Positions 29,701 to 39,690 of a stretch of 64,000 nucleotides of DNA are shown here, in pieces. The position numbers and the translations under genes were made by a program. This DNA is from Tetranychus cinnabarinus (lineage: Eukaryota > Arthropoda > Arachnida > Trombidiformes > Tetranychidae), in contig WHVY01000004.1 of assembly GCA_022266195.1 (NCBI GenBank), positions 6,527,501 through 6,591,500 of the forward strand. The letters run 5' to 3'. The notes beneath the pieces were generated by a model that saw only the letters and a program-made list of their open reading frames with translations, was not told the origin of the DNA and did no database searches. How positions within the stretch are numbered: position 1 is the first letter of the stretch; every line of letters starts with the position of its first letter.

Positions 29701-30245
29701 AGATGAATGCTAATTTATATGATTATTCAAAGGATCCAAGTGCTAGTAATAGTGGCACCACTAGTAATGTTAATAATACTAATAATAAAAATAACAATAA
29801 TAGGGAGATCGCTACCCGTTTTGGAGATAAAATGTCAGGAAAAAGCGAGAAACTCGTCAGCGAGAATGAAGAAACCACTTCAGCTGGTGAATTGCCCAGC
29901 ACAAGCTCAGTCTATTTTGTAGATGATTACAAGGAAGCTACTAAAGGTAAATCATCGGCGGCCAAATCTAAAAGTTCATCTTCACCTTTAACTGTTGGAC
30001 GGCGTGCCAGTGCAGCATTGGAAAGAGAATCCGAACCAGTCGAAGATGTTAACAATAATAATTCACAAGAAAATGGAAAAAGAAAAGCAAATTTTGAAAG
30101 AAACGTCAGTGACGATGTTGAATACTTTTTCAATGATGATTCTTCCACCCTCTCACCAGCATCACCATCATCTTCACTGTCATTGAATTCACCTTCATCC
30201 TCTTCATTTCTCAGCTCTGATGATACAACGCCAACCGATCTGTAA
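17744..30245 (+). CDS. Secreted protein with one CBM14 chitin-binding domain (CPAP1-like)
   Basis: Model: 17744-17872, 26962-29232 and 29568-30245, all phase 0, totalling 1025 residues. Exon 1 encodes a signal peptide (start at 17744 or 17768; hydrophobic VKIVILFVIIFI) and ends at a strong gtaagtaa donor. Exon 2 encodes about 740 residues of Pro/Ser/Thr/Lys-rich low-complexity sequence, then the first half of the domain. Exon 3 completes a six-cysteine CBM14/peritrophin-A domain (about 783-843: RC, KC, IC, IC, VC, RC, with aromatic YPGYYG and CDWW). It ends in a Ser/Asn/Asp-rich tail. A single CBM14 in a long disordered secreted protein matches cuticular proteins analogous to peritrophins, which bind chitin in cuticle or other matrices. 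The domain exons are secure. Linking exon 1 across 9.1 kb rests on phase and the need for a signal peptide (about 0.65). Another upstream exon could exist. Confidence 0.82.
17873..26961 (+). other. Long first intron of the CBM14 gene
   Basis: This 9.1-kb AT-rich stretch lies between the signal-peptide exon and the main exon. I see no domain-bearing exon in it. Two short hydrophobic open frames (from ATG 21331 and ATG 24692) look like signal peptides; neither is convincing. It has a 12-bp period repeat at about 23983-24027 (ATCTTGAATTC-like) and a short TG run near 26114-26124. If the exon-1 link is wrong, part of this region is intergenic. Confidence 0.5.
23983..24027 (+). repeat. Short 12-bp tandem repeat
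   Basis: About four imperfect copies of a 12-base unit (TTCATCTTGAAT-like) run head to tail. It has no coding context. Confidence 0.6.
29233..29567 (+). other. Intron splitting the CBM14 domain, host of a MITE
   Basis: This 335-nt phase-0 intron (gtaagt donor, cccag acceptor) lies between the second and third cysteines of the chitin-binding domain. More than half of it is the inverted-repeat element at 29280-29467. Confidence 0.85.
29280..29467. mobile_element. MITE with Tc1/mariner-type inverted repeats
   Basis: Perfect 22-bp terminal inverted repeats lie at 29280-29301 and 29446-29467. They begin CAGTCGAGTCCCTGAAAT and are flanked on both sides by TA (29278-29279 and 29468-29469), the target duplication used by Tc1/mariner transposons. 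The 188-bp element has no coding capacity. Identical arms suggest recent insertion. No second copy was seen in the window. Confidence 0.75.
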
Positions 30246-30932
30246 CAACAAAGTGTAAACATAGATCATCATTGAAACATTCAACCATTCACCAATACAT
30301 CAACTGTAAATGAGTGAAAACCAGCAAAAACAAAGAGACATTATTTTTCTTGAAAAGAAAAGCAAAATTAATGAATGAACCCTTGATATCAATAGTGTTT
30401 TTTATTGTTATTGTCATGAAAGTCCAAATTTCATTTATTGATGTATTTGTAGCCTTTTTCCTCCAACTCATGGCTAATCACCTATTTTTATAATTTCTCT
30501 ATCAATTTCAAATGCTATTATTAAACGGTTTTTTATTTTTACCCAGGTTCGAGTGTTATTGATTGATATTAGCCACGTAAACTTATCAAATGCATTAGCA
30601 AATTAAAATGAACATTACTTAAGAGTTCGATGTAATGGATTTGATATTTGAATCACATCAAACAAAACAAACATTTCCATAAACTGGTGAGGCTTATGAA
30701 GAGGGTCAATTTAATATTGAAATTTGGTCAAAGTTGTATTGAAATTTTTCCGCAGAAATATCTAATGAGAATAAGTTAAAGTAAATTCAACGATTTTTAG
30801 ATTTTAAAATATTTATTGCTGGTTTATTGCTTCGCAATGAATAATTAGGAAAATTGTGCCTTCATTTAAGCAAAATTTTTGTTGAACAATAGATTACATA
30901 TTCTTACTTGATTGATTATTATTAATTGCTTC
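30246..30932. other. Convergent 3' region
   Basis: This gap lies between the CBM14 gene stop and the stop of the small secreted-protein gene. An ATTAAA at 30520-30525 could be the plus-strand poly(A) signal. TTTATT at 30812-30817 and 30823-30828 gives minus-strand AATAAA about 105-120 nt past the small gene. Nothing else is recognised. Confidence 0.45.
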
Positions 30933-31220
30933 TTATTTGAAAATTTTCGTTGGGTCGCTTGTTAACAACAAAAAGAAATTTTTTATTCGAGTCAGCAATC
31001 GGGAAAATTGACCTTCCTCAGGTTTTATTGGGGAAGCGATTACGTTGTTATCAACATCTGGAGTCTCAACGGGTAATGCGTTGGCAGCAGGGTTGGTGAC
31101 TGGATCTGGTCCTGATGGGACTTGAGGGATAGGATTGACCACTTCTTGAGCTCTTGAAGCTGAACTGAATATCAGTAATACAAGAAAAAAGAATATAATA
31201 AGACTTGAAAGGGAATTCAT
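30933..31220 (-). CDS. Small secreted protein of unknown function
   Basis: This single-exon frame encodes 95 residues from the ATG at 31220. An upstream in-frame TTG at 31241 is not used as a start here. Residues 1-26 form a strong signal peptide: a short polar start, the hydrophobic core LIIFFFLVLLIF and an Ala-X-Ala-like end SRAQ. The mature part is Pro/Val/Asn-rich with no cysteines and ends in a short amphipathic, hydrophobic segment (RLLTRIKNFFLLL). AATAAA signals follow about 105-120 nt downstream. No family is recognised. It is probably secreted or a membrane-active peptide precursor, but this is inference. It could also be the only readable exon of a larger gene. Confidence 0.5.
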   Translation of the reverse strand: MNSLSSLIIFFFLVLLIFSSASRAQEVVNPIPQVPSGPDPVTNPAANALPVETPDVDNNVIASPIKPEEGQFSRLLTRIKNFFLLLTSDPTKIFK

Positions 31221-32985
31221 TTCAATAGATTTTTCAGACAAATTTTAAAAGAAACGATAAACTCAACTTGATTAGTTGTTTGTGAATGGGAATAGCGATT
31301 TCAGCAAATTACTTTTAACAAATAAATTGAAATGCTGAATAAATGAACATCTAATTCAAATAACTCGGCAAATAAAGACTCAAATACAGCTGTAATATTG
31401 ATTATTTAAATGTAATGTAATGTGAGCCTAATGTTATACCTTTTGTCTCAACCAGACATGGTCAAACCTTCTGGCCAATTCAATCCTCCATTCGATTCAA
31501 TTCAATCAAATGGATCCAGTACCACAACAAATCGCCAATTTGATCGCTTAAAACAATAATAATGATAACAAACAGACACACTGGCTGAATAATTTGATTG
31601 GCGGAATTAATAATTCAGCAACTTATAATGCTGATACGAAACTGTAATTTCATAAATTCTTGCATTTACCTGGAACTGAATAAACATTAATTTTCAACTT
31701 AACAATTTTTGATATCATTTTGATCTTTCTTTCTTGAACTATTGATTGTTTTTTGAATCTATTTCATTTTGATTGCATTTTTGTTACATTTACAGACTTT
31801 TATTGAATATTTTGAATGTGGTTTATTTTACATCTGATTTGATAATTGAAATAAAATTTTACAATATTGTCAATGAAAAGAGTTTAATTATTTCCTCAGT
31901 TTATCTGCCATTTTTCCTGAATCCAAATTAGGAAGACAAATTAATTAATTATACCCTGTTGATGTGGTGTAACATCTGGTTTTGGATTCATTGAAGTTGC
32001 TTCAACTAGTCGACAAAAGACATCGTCTTAGTCCAAGTTAAGTAACGAATAAAAATTGTGATTACATGAATTAATGGTATTTTGTTTAAGTGTATTTCAT
32101 TAACATTTTTTTACTTTATCAATCGTTTTAATCATACAAATTGAATTAAAACAGACATTGATTCAACAATCTAATCAAATCAGTCAAAAGGATTAAAATT
32201 GTGTATTGAGGAGATCATATTATCATATCGACAGTAAGTAACAGTTGAGATTAACTCGTTCTTTGATTAACTATTTGTAATTGATAATCAATTGAATACT
32301 TTGAATGAGGAACAAAACTAAAGTTGACTGATTTGATTGAAGTTAATACAGACAATAGTAATAATATTAATGTAATTGTATGTTGTTAATGGCTTTTGCC
32401 TATGGGATTTTGTTTATGCTTTGATGTCCTCTTTAATCACATTCAATTTGCACATCAATGTTTCCCATATGTTATCATTTAATATAGCAACATTGAGCGA
32501 CTTTTGGTACGATAATAAATAAATTCATCAATTGACATCAATTTTTGATTGAAAAATTTACTAAGAATGAATGTTCTTCAAATCTACTGCTTTTAACATC
32601 ATTGTTGATGTCTTTGAATGAAATGAAATCTTTGACATATTAGGAACTCTTTGAGGCAAAGACTACGCAATAATCATAATTAGACCAAACATTCTTATTT
32701 CGTATTTTCAAATGGTCTTTAAATCCCAAGTCCATAAAAAACCAAATCGTTTCAGTCAACAATCAATTGGTTAGGAATGATTGAGTTGTTAGAAAGCCAA
32801 TGGCAAATCTTTGATCCAAGTCCGATTTAAAATTGATTTCAACTCGATTTAATATTGAGCACGAAAAAATTGAAGCTTTTTGATTCTCTGGTTCATTTAT
32901 GTTGATTGAATTGATTTATTATGAAAATGAAATGTTGACTCAGTGAATTTACAAAGAGTTCTCTCAATATCTCGGACTCTTGGTG
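31221..32985. other. Intergenic region
   Basis: This 1.8-kb AT-rich stretch lies between the small secreted-protein gene and the 3' end of the B55 gene. No supported exon or RNA gene was found. It should hold the small gene's promoter. TTTATT at 32915-32920 is AATAAA on the minus strand, 66 nt past the B55 stop, and is the likely poly(A) signal of that gene. Confidence 0.5.
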
Positions 32986-35900
32986 TCAACCTCTATCTTG
33001 AAATATGAACAAATTATTGGTAGCAGCAACTGCTATAATGTTCTCACTTGGATGCCATGCTGTGTGTAAAATTTTTCGTGAATAGTCCAAACTTTCTACG
33101 CTTATTTCATCCTTTTTCTTTTTACCTCCAGTGTATACCTGTTAAGAGAGGAAAAAATGATTAGAAATCATTTTAAATTTTGAAAGTAGAAAGTAGAAAG
33201 GTCAAAGGATGAATCACCAATATTCAATAATTGAGTGAGAACAGTGATTTAGTTTCCCTGCAAGACAAAGGTTCTGCCTTCAGGGTTAACTAACTGACCA
33301 GATGGGGCTAGTTTCCCGCTCGAAAGCCAGGAAAGAGAGGATATGAGGAAGAAGAAAATGGGAACAAAGAAAACTAAATAAGGTCATTAACAATTTTTTT
33401 TACCTTTCTCGGTTTAAGCGCTGTTCTAGGCTTAGCTATTTCTTTGGAGGCTTCTAACATCACTTCTCTTTTTGACTGTCGATCAAATACTTTAAAAAAA
33501 TTATTATAAGATCCGGTCATTATATATCTGAAAGTAAACAAGAAAATGGTTGTTAACAAAATAGATAAGATGTTGATAGTTTAACTTGTGAGCAATTTAC
33601 TTTGATTGGACAAAAAGAATACTTACTGGTCAGTACCGTTGAAACAACATTCAAATTTATCGAAAATATAATCATTTTCGTACAAACTGCATAACTTTGA
33701 TCTTAAATATTCATGCACGAGGTATGATTCAACTGGTTTGGTATCCATGTTGAGATCCCAAACTTTTATGGATAAGTAGTCCCTTGAAATTAAATATCTA
33801 CCAGTAGAATTAAATTTAATGCCGGAAATACTTGATATAATTTCGGAAAAGAAGCTCCTATTCGTGGGATCCTCTGGCTCTTCAAAAACTTCATGAGAAA
33901 ATGAAAATGATTAGAGAATGACATTAAGGATTTGTTTTGGAATGCTTACTTTTAGCATGCCGGTCACATAATGCAGAGGCTCGCATATCACATAGCCTGA
34001 TGATACCTTTACTGCTACTGTAAACAAATAAATTACAATGATGAGGATGAAATTCTGCGGCTGTGATAACTTCAGTTAACTCTTCCATGTTAACTGGTTT
34101 AATATCAACGATGTCTAAAATGAAAAGAATGAAAACAAAATTAGTTTGGTCGATGATAACACAGAAACAATGGAAATTGGAACCATGAGAAGACAAAAAT
34201 TTTAAAATCAATCAACACGTAATCTAAATTTTGCGTATAGCAGCTCATAATTAGTGATTTTTAATGCTAAATTAAGCAAAGTGGAAGGGAGCAGTAAATA
34301 AGACAAAATGTGTCAAGATTATTTGCTGAGTAATTTGTCTTTCAACGAAAGAAATTGATTCAAGAGCACAAAGAGCTCACTGTATTAACTAGATTAACCA
34401 ATTACGTGGAGAATGATTTCAACCTCGATTGGATAAATTGTCGAGTTGAGATTTATATCGAAGGCAGATCAAAGATAACACTCACTAAAACTTTCGTCAG
34501 TGATGTCCAGGTGCCAGAGATTAATACGAAGATCATCAGCGGAAAGGTAAGTCTCTTGATCGCTATTCATTGAAATAGAGTTAATGTGATACGTGTGCGC
34601 ATTGGCATATATCCTTTTAGGACAAGCCTCAACTGTTAATTCCATTGGTTTTATGACAGGTACTCGGAGGGATTTAATTGAATTGGGTTCTTTTATACAC
34701 TGGCCTTCATCATCTATTAGATTATAGCCATCTATTTGCTTCTCCCTTTCGTACACTTTCCACAGTTTAATAGTTTTATCGTTAGTTGATAGGAGAAAAT
34801 GAGCGGGATTTTTTCTCTTTAACCACCTTATTTTATTGATTTTTTCTTCGATTTCTAAACTTTTCAGATAGTCAAACTCTGGTTCATGGCTCTGAAAAGT
34901 TGTATAAACACTGTAGTCTCCTCTTCTTGGCACAGATTTTTTCGCCTTGAGAAGAAAAAGAAAAAGAAAATTAAAAATCAAATTTGGTTTATATGGCAGT
35001 AGATAGTTTCAAGATGTTAACAGCAATGGTAAAGCCTATCGCGATAGTTTAAGATAGATTCTGGGACTGAAATGTGAGAAGAATAAAGTTATGCAAGCAC
35101 CAATGAGAAGACATGGGAGAGCCTTTTGATGTAACCTTGATTAACTAATCAGATAATGCTGAATGAAAGAATTAGAGATTCACTTGTTTGTAAGAAGATA
35201 GTCCGAGAGTAGAAGATTTAGAAGAGGTAATCTTCCGAATGCTGATCTTGATATTGATTAAGGTGGTATTGAAACTTACAGAATCGTCTCGTTGGAAAAT
35301 AACCACTCTACCTCCCTTGTCTCCGGTTGCGAGTAGGTCCCCGTTATCATTAAATTCAACACATGATATTATATCCGCTGAAAAGAAGAACAGAGATTGC
35401 GATTAAATTAACAGAAAAAAAGATTCTTAGTTATTGCTTTAAGTGTTAAATAGTGCTTTTCACTATTTCCTTCTCAATCTACAACAGAACATAGTTAATA
35501 CCTAAAGGAGACACCGAGTAAGGTGCAAATGTATCTAGATTTATTCCCTTCGGTATCATAATAAGGTGTAATTATGATTATTTTTTTATAGTTAATATTA
35601 ACTATTGCGAGTGAATTGGAAGATTAACCGGTTGACACGACCAACAACGAAGTCATAAACACAATACAATAATACAACAAATAGGTAAACACATTAAAGG
35701 GAAGGTAAGTAGATGGATAAATAGAGAAAGAGAGGTGGAAAGAGACGGAGGAAGAGAAGAAAGGGAAGAAGAAAGAGTTTAAAAAAGGAGGGTAAAAGAG
35801 GGAGAGAAGAAGAAAGAAGAATGAAAGGCACACAGAAGAAAAGTAAGACACTAGACAAGACAAATAAGGCACATAAAAGATCAGAGAATAGATAGAGTAT

Positions 35901-36581
35901 TAGGAATAGATAGAGATGAGAGAAAGGGAAAAGTGAAAAGAGGAAAGATGAACAAGAGCCGTTGGGTGAATGATGAAAATTAAACGATAAAAGAGGTTAC
36001 GGGAGAAGCAAGGTTAAACCATTTTTTTCAATTATAAGATGAACCAGTGGTAAGCACTTCACTAGGGGTTCACTATTTAGGGGAACAAAAACACAATATG
36101 ATGATTAGGGAGACAAAACAAGAGACGAGAGAGGGAGAGAGAGAAATGTTGAAAGAAGAGCAAAGATGAAATAGTGATTTGATCAAAAAATAAAGAAAAT
36201 AATTTGCTTGCTTTTCTCATAACCAATCACAGGTTAGTTTACACACATAGCCATACACTCACTCACTCACTCATTAACTATCAATCAATGGTACAAAATC
36301 AATTACAAAAATAAATACATTATGAGATAGTAGAAGGTGGTGAAAAAGATGATGAAGATTAAGAATTTAAAGATGATAAGATCAATGTTTTAAATTGAAA
36401 AAATGATTAGCACAAGAGTGGTAAAAGAAAGAAGATTGACTCTCAATCAGAGCACCATACACTTTAAGCAATACATTTTCTTGTATTTTTCTTTCTTCTT
36501 ACCTTCGCTAATGTCATCATCTAATGAACCTTTAACCTGTTCAAAAGTCCATTGAATATCGGAAAATTCAGATTGCGCCAT
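32986..36581 (-). CDS. tws: PP2A 55-kDa regulatory subunit B (B55, twins/PPP2R2)
   Basis: Seven exons on the minus strand: 36581-36503, 35377-35280, 34945-34486, 34114-33950, 33888-33627, 33527-33404 and 33138-32986. All have GT-AG introns and consistent phases (1,0,1,1,2,0). They total 1341 nt, or 446 residues (human B55 alpha: 447). The protein is a seven-bladed WD40 propeller that directs the PP2A catalytic core to substrates in mitosis, cytoskeletal control and signalling. Family-diagnostic stretches are visible: FQSHEPEFDYLKSLEIEEKI, FLLSTNDKTIKLWK, YLSADDLRINLWHLDITDES, FVYSSSKGIIRLCDMRASAL, VHEYLRSKLCSLYEND and a C-terminus of TNNLFIFQDRG. The gene looks intact. The fourth intron from the 3' end and others are short, while introns 2 (334 nt) and 1 (1.1 kb) are longer. 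The donor after exon 6 (gtaaaaaa) is weak, but the phase and protein fit. Confidence 0.96.
35378..36502 (-). other. First intron of B55 with a polypurine tract
   Basis: This 1.1-kb intron contains a purine-rich tract on the plus strand (about 35700-35960, GAGAAAGAGAGG-type, again at 36120-36160). A CACT microsatellite follows at about 36255-36273. No exon was found. The open frame across the tract is low-complexity Ser/Phe/Leu and is not a gene. Confidence 0.7.
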
Positions 36582-36748
36582 GAGCTGAATGGCTAAATTA
36601 ACTTAATTAAAAGAGTTGTTTGGATATATTTAGAAGTAAAACTGATTGAAATTCAGTTGGAAAACATTGAACACTTTCAAGAAAAGAGCACTGGGGGAAA
36701 ATGGAATCGATCCAAAGATCCAAAAGCTTGGCCAAGTTACCAAGTCAA

Positions 36749-36763
36749 CCAGTAGATGGCAAC
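36749..36763 (+). promoter_or_regulatory. CTCF-like motif upstream of B55
   Basis: CCAGTAGATGGCAAC matches the CTCF core CCASYAGRKGGCRS at every position except the last S. It sits 168 nt upstream of the B55 start codon. It could also be read as a YY1/Pho-type GCCAT site on the other strand. Confidence 0.4.
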
Positions 36764-36974
36764 ATGGAAGAATCCAGGTTAAAATTTTCACAAAAAATAC
36801 AAAATTAAATTTTTACTAAACCAATTTAAAAGTAACAAAAGGTTAAAATTAATCAGAAAAAATCTAAACTTAATCAGCAATCAATGATATTTATATTTGA
36901 TCCGAATGATCGATTAAATCTGAGAAAAATTGATTTGTTAATTTGCCAAAGAAGTGAAATAGTTTATCTGACAA

Positions 36975-36989
36975 CCAATAGATGGCAAC
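36975..36989 (+). promoter_or_regulatory. Second CTCF-like motif upstream of B55
   Basis: CCAATAGATGGCAAC is the same word as the site 226 bp away with one change (G to A), in the same orientation. It lies between the B55 promoter and the end of the mosaic locus. Confidence 0.35.
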
Positions 36990-37114
36990 AGGTAGGCTTA
37001 AGTGTAAAAGCTTTGACAAGATAATGTTTCTTATCAATTTGATTGCAATTGAAACAAATCTTTTCATCTTATCTGGCAATTTAAGCCCAATTACCATTAA
37101 CAGCCCAGTACAAT

Positions 37115-38150
37115 TTATGTTACGAACAAGCTACAAGTTACATTATCATAAGAACCCCATTTTTTCGCAAGGTTAGAATAGATATAAAATATTAATCCGA
37201 TGATCATTAAAATGCTAGCAATAATAAATGACGATAAAAAGGCTATATCATGGCAAGAAGATTCGGAACCAGAAAGAGATTCATTTAATTTGAGATTCTG
37301 CAAACTGTAGATGTGTTTCTCATCGTCACTAAGATCAAGATCAAAATTCAAATCCCAAATTGAGCATAAACCCTTTTTTCACTCAAATGTATCTGGTAGG
37401 TCAACCGAACATAAATTACCAACAATTTTATTGAAATTTGGCCGATCATCTGTGAAAGATCCTATGGTTCCATCGAAACTCAAACTGTAACCAGCCGCAA
37501 TAGGAAAAGTATAATTGCACAAAATGTTGAGAAATAAACTTTCATGCGACAATGAGACGATGAGAAATTTCGGAGTTTTGTCAAATGTATTGATCCAAAA
37601 TTGTAAGAAATTCATCTTTTTCTTTATTATAAGTTGATACTCATTATCGCCATAAATCTGGTAACCACCGCACTTGGTGAAACCTAGTTGATACCAGGGT
37701 AGTTCACTTGCATCTTGAGCGATTATTGAATCATTTTCATCCAATCTTAACGTTAAACTATAATTGGCATTGTACACTAGGTCCAAGAGTTCAATAGCGT
37801 AAGGTGACTGTTTAAATGTGAAAGGCTGAGCAATCCAAGTACAAATCAAGTTTCCATTCACGTAGATGGATGATCCAGTCATGAGCCGGTTTTTATTATT
37901 GAATACACTAGATTGAGTTGAACCTAAATCCAATTTAAGACAACTGAACTTTAAAGTCTTTTTCTGTCCAGCAAATGTTAACATGATTTCATGACTTTTA
38001 CTTGGATCCATATTATATGCTACCAATATTCCAGCACATAAATTAAGGCAGCCTAAAGTGACTCCACGACGTCTACAACAAGGTATATGATTACAACCAC
38101 CAGCACCACAACGAACTAAGGTTGAGATCGACTCTGTACAAGTAGGAGCT
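37115..38150 (-). pseudogene. Unknown ectodomain plus transmembrane ORF, interrupted by in-frame TGA
   Basis: On the minus strand an open frame runs from about 38147 to 37382. It starts in a DB-module fragment copied from the IGDB gene (to 38031), then switches to unrelated sequence. That sequence begins ILVAYNMDPSK and runs about 215 residues with five cysteines and several N-glycosylation sites. A TGA at 37381-37379 ends it. The same frame then continues for 87 codons with a clear transmembrane helix (FIIASILMIIGLIFYIYS) and a short basic tail, ending at 37115. Ectodomain and anchor in one frame suggest a former single-pass membrane protein with one nonsense change. A sequence error, readthrough or a secreted form are alternatives. 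No family is recognised. The 5' end is scrambled, and the possible signal peptide at 38501 is in a different frame because of a 17-nt deletion. Confidence 0.5.
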
Positions 38151-39320
38151 AGTGCTCATTCGATAATTACAAAGTGGTAAACAAGATGATTTCATTCCTG
38201 CTCGAGCACAACATGCAGTTTCATTGTAAGCTTTGGGTATTTCTTCTTCAAGTTCAGGTTCCTCTATTGGCGGTGTTGAGAATATAACTCGACTTGATCC
38301 ACGACTAGCACCATATTTATTTTCTGCTGAAACATAAACTTCATCAAGTCTCAACATCAAGTTTCTGGTGATGGTGTAGATGTTTTGGTGAACATCACTT
38401 AACACTTGTTTACACGATAATAGCAACAATAAAGATGCATACATTTCCGTCACTATCATCATGTTTTCATGTGATCGATTGAAAAATTTACTTTCCATCA
38501 TTCAAACATTGAAAGGTGTTTTCATTTGATTAAATTATTAACGCTGATAATGAGAGGATCAACTACAGTTAATTATGCAATTACACACGAAATTGAGTGA
38601 TTCAGGTCATTAGTTGAACCTTCATACCTTGAACCAGGTTTAAGACCATCTAACAAATAAGGTGACGACTTAGCTATTGAAACATTGTAATTGGTAACTT
38701 TGTCTTTAGACGATTCTCGCCAGTGAATATTGTATTTCAAAATAGTTTCCCCTAATCTCTTTGGTGGGGACCATTTGAGCACAGCCCAATCATGGTGAAC
38801 CGAGGCAACGGCAAAATCACTTGACAAGACTCCATGGAAATCGAGATAAACAAAATAGCTGAAATTCAACTGTTCAGCTGTACCTTTACAAAAAGATCAA
38901 CCCATTTGTCCAAAGCTCATTGTAGATGCAGTATTTTTCAATGTCTGGTAACTCAGATGCCGGTCTAATTGGTTTTAAGGTTGACTCCTTACCTTAACTT
39001 TTGGTTGAACTTTGGGTTAAAGTTCTTACCGTTGCTGAAGGTAGACTAGTGCCAAATTTGTTAATGGCTAACTTGGCCTTTCATACATGGTGAATGGTTT
39101 TAAATTAGTTGCTTTAAATTCATCAAGATTCTCATTATTTAACGAAGTCCTGAGATAGTGGTGGAGTTGACGAATCGCCGTCATTTTTGAAGCTAATTCT
39201 GTGACTGATTTCGGAATAATGTTTAGTTTTCCAGTTCCGTAGCGATGATTGTCATCCATAAATATGAAAGGAGGAATCCAAAATTAGGCTTTTGCCATTT
39301 CCAATTTTAAACCCATTTAC
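38031..39320 (-). pseudogene. Inverted, rearranged partial copy of the IGDB-type gene
   Basis: The minus strand repeats parts of the gene at 3-5 kb in the same order. About 39205-39320 matches about 2930-3050, which is intron. About 39085-39205 matches 3795-3955. About 38900-39080 matches 3975-4140. 38620-38890 matches 4285-4615, and 38031-38344 matches 4606-4935. Segments between are deleted, including the start of the large exon and most of one DB module. There are frame-breaking indels, for example a 17-nt loss after the CNYRM codons. Intron sequence in the copy shows DNA-level duplication rather than retroposition. Similarity is uneven: about 7 differences in 205 bp in one block and 2 in 185 in another, with clear divergence near 39.1-39.3 kb. 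No intact frame spans it. Confidence 0.87.
38339..38625 (-). repeat. 275-bp insertion flanked by ATGAAG direct repeats
   Basis: Relative to the parent gene at 4606-4615, the copy is split by 275 bp (38345-38619) bordered by the same six bases on both sides (CTTCAT on plus at 38339-38344 and 38620-38625). This looks like a target-site duplication or a microhomology junction. The insert carries an ATG frame (from 38501) with a signal-peptide-like core (YASLLLLLSCKQVLS) that reads straight into the FN3 fragment. Confidence 0.65.
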
Positions 39321-39690
39321 AAACACATTGTTATAAACGTTATTGAATCGGTCAATATTAAATATCAATCAGATGTTGAAAAGATAACTTTCATCTGTAA
39401 TAAGGAACCATTGTTTTAAAACAATTGAAGCCTAAATATTAATGCAAAGATTTAATCAACTTGATTGAAGCAATACTTAATTTTTAAGTATTTATTAAAC
39501 AACATATTTGTTAAACATTAAAATTTTTGATGAACACACAAAATCTTTTGTGATTCTTAATTCAATAACAATTTCTGATTAAATTAAAGACTTGCACACA
39601 TATACACCTTCCAACGAATTTTTTGTAATAATTTCTAATAATTTCCAACACCTGAAAAAAGGAAATTATGTTTACTTAATATTGTAAGAA

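Noticed and set aside
38031..39320. Retroposed (processed) copy of IGDB mRNA
   Set aside because: The copy includes intron sequence matching about 2930-3050 and has no poly(A) tail, so it arose from genomic DNA.
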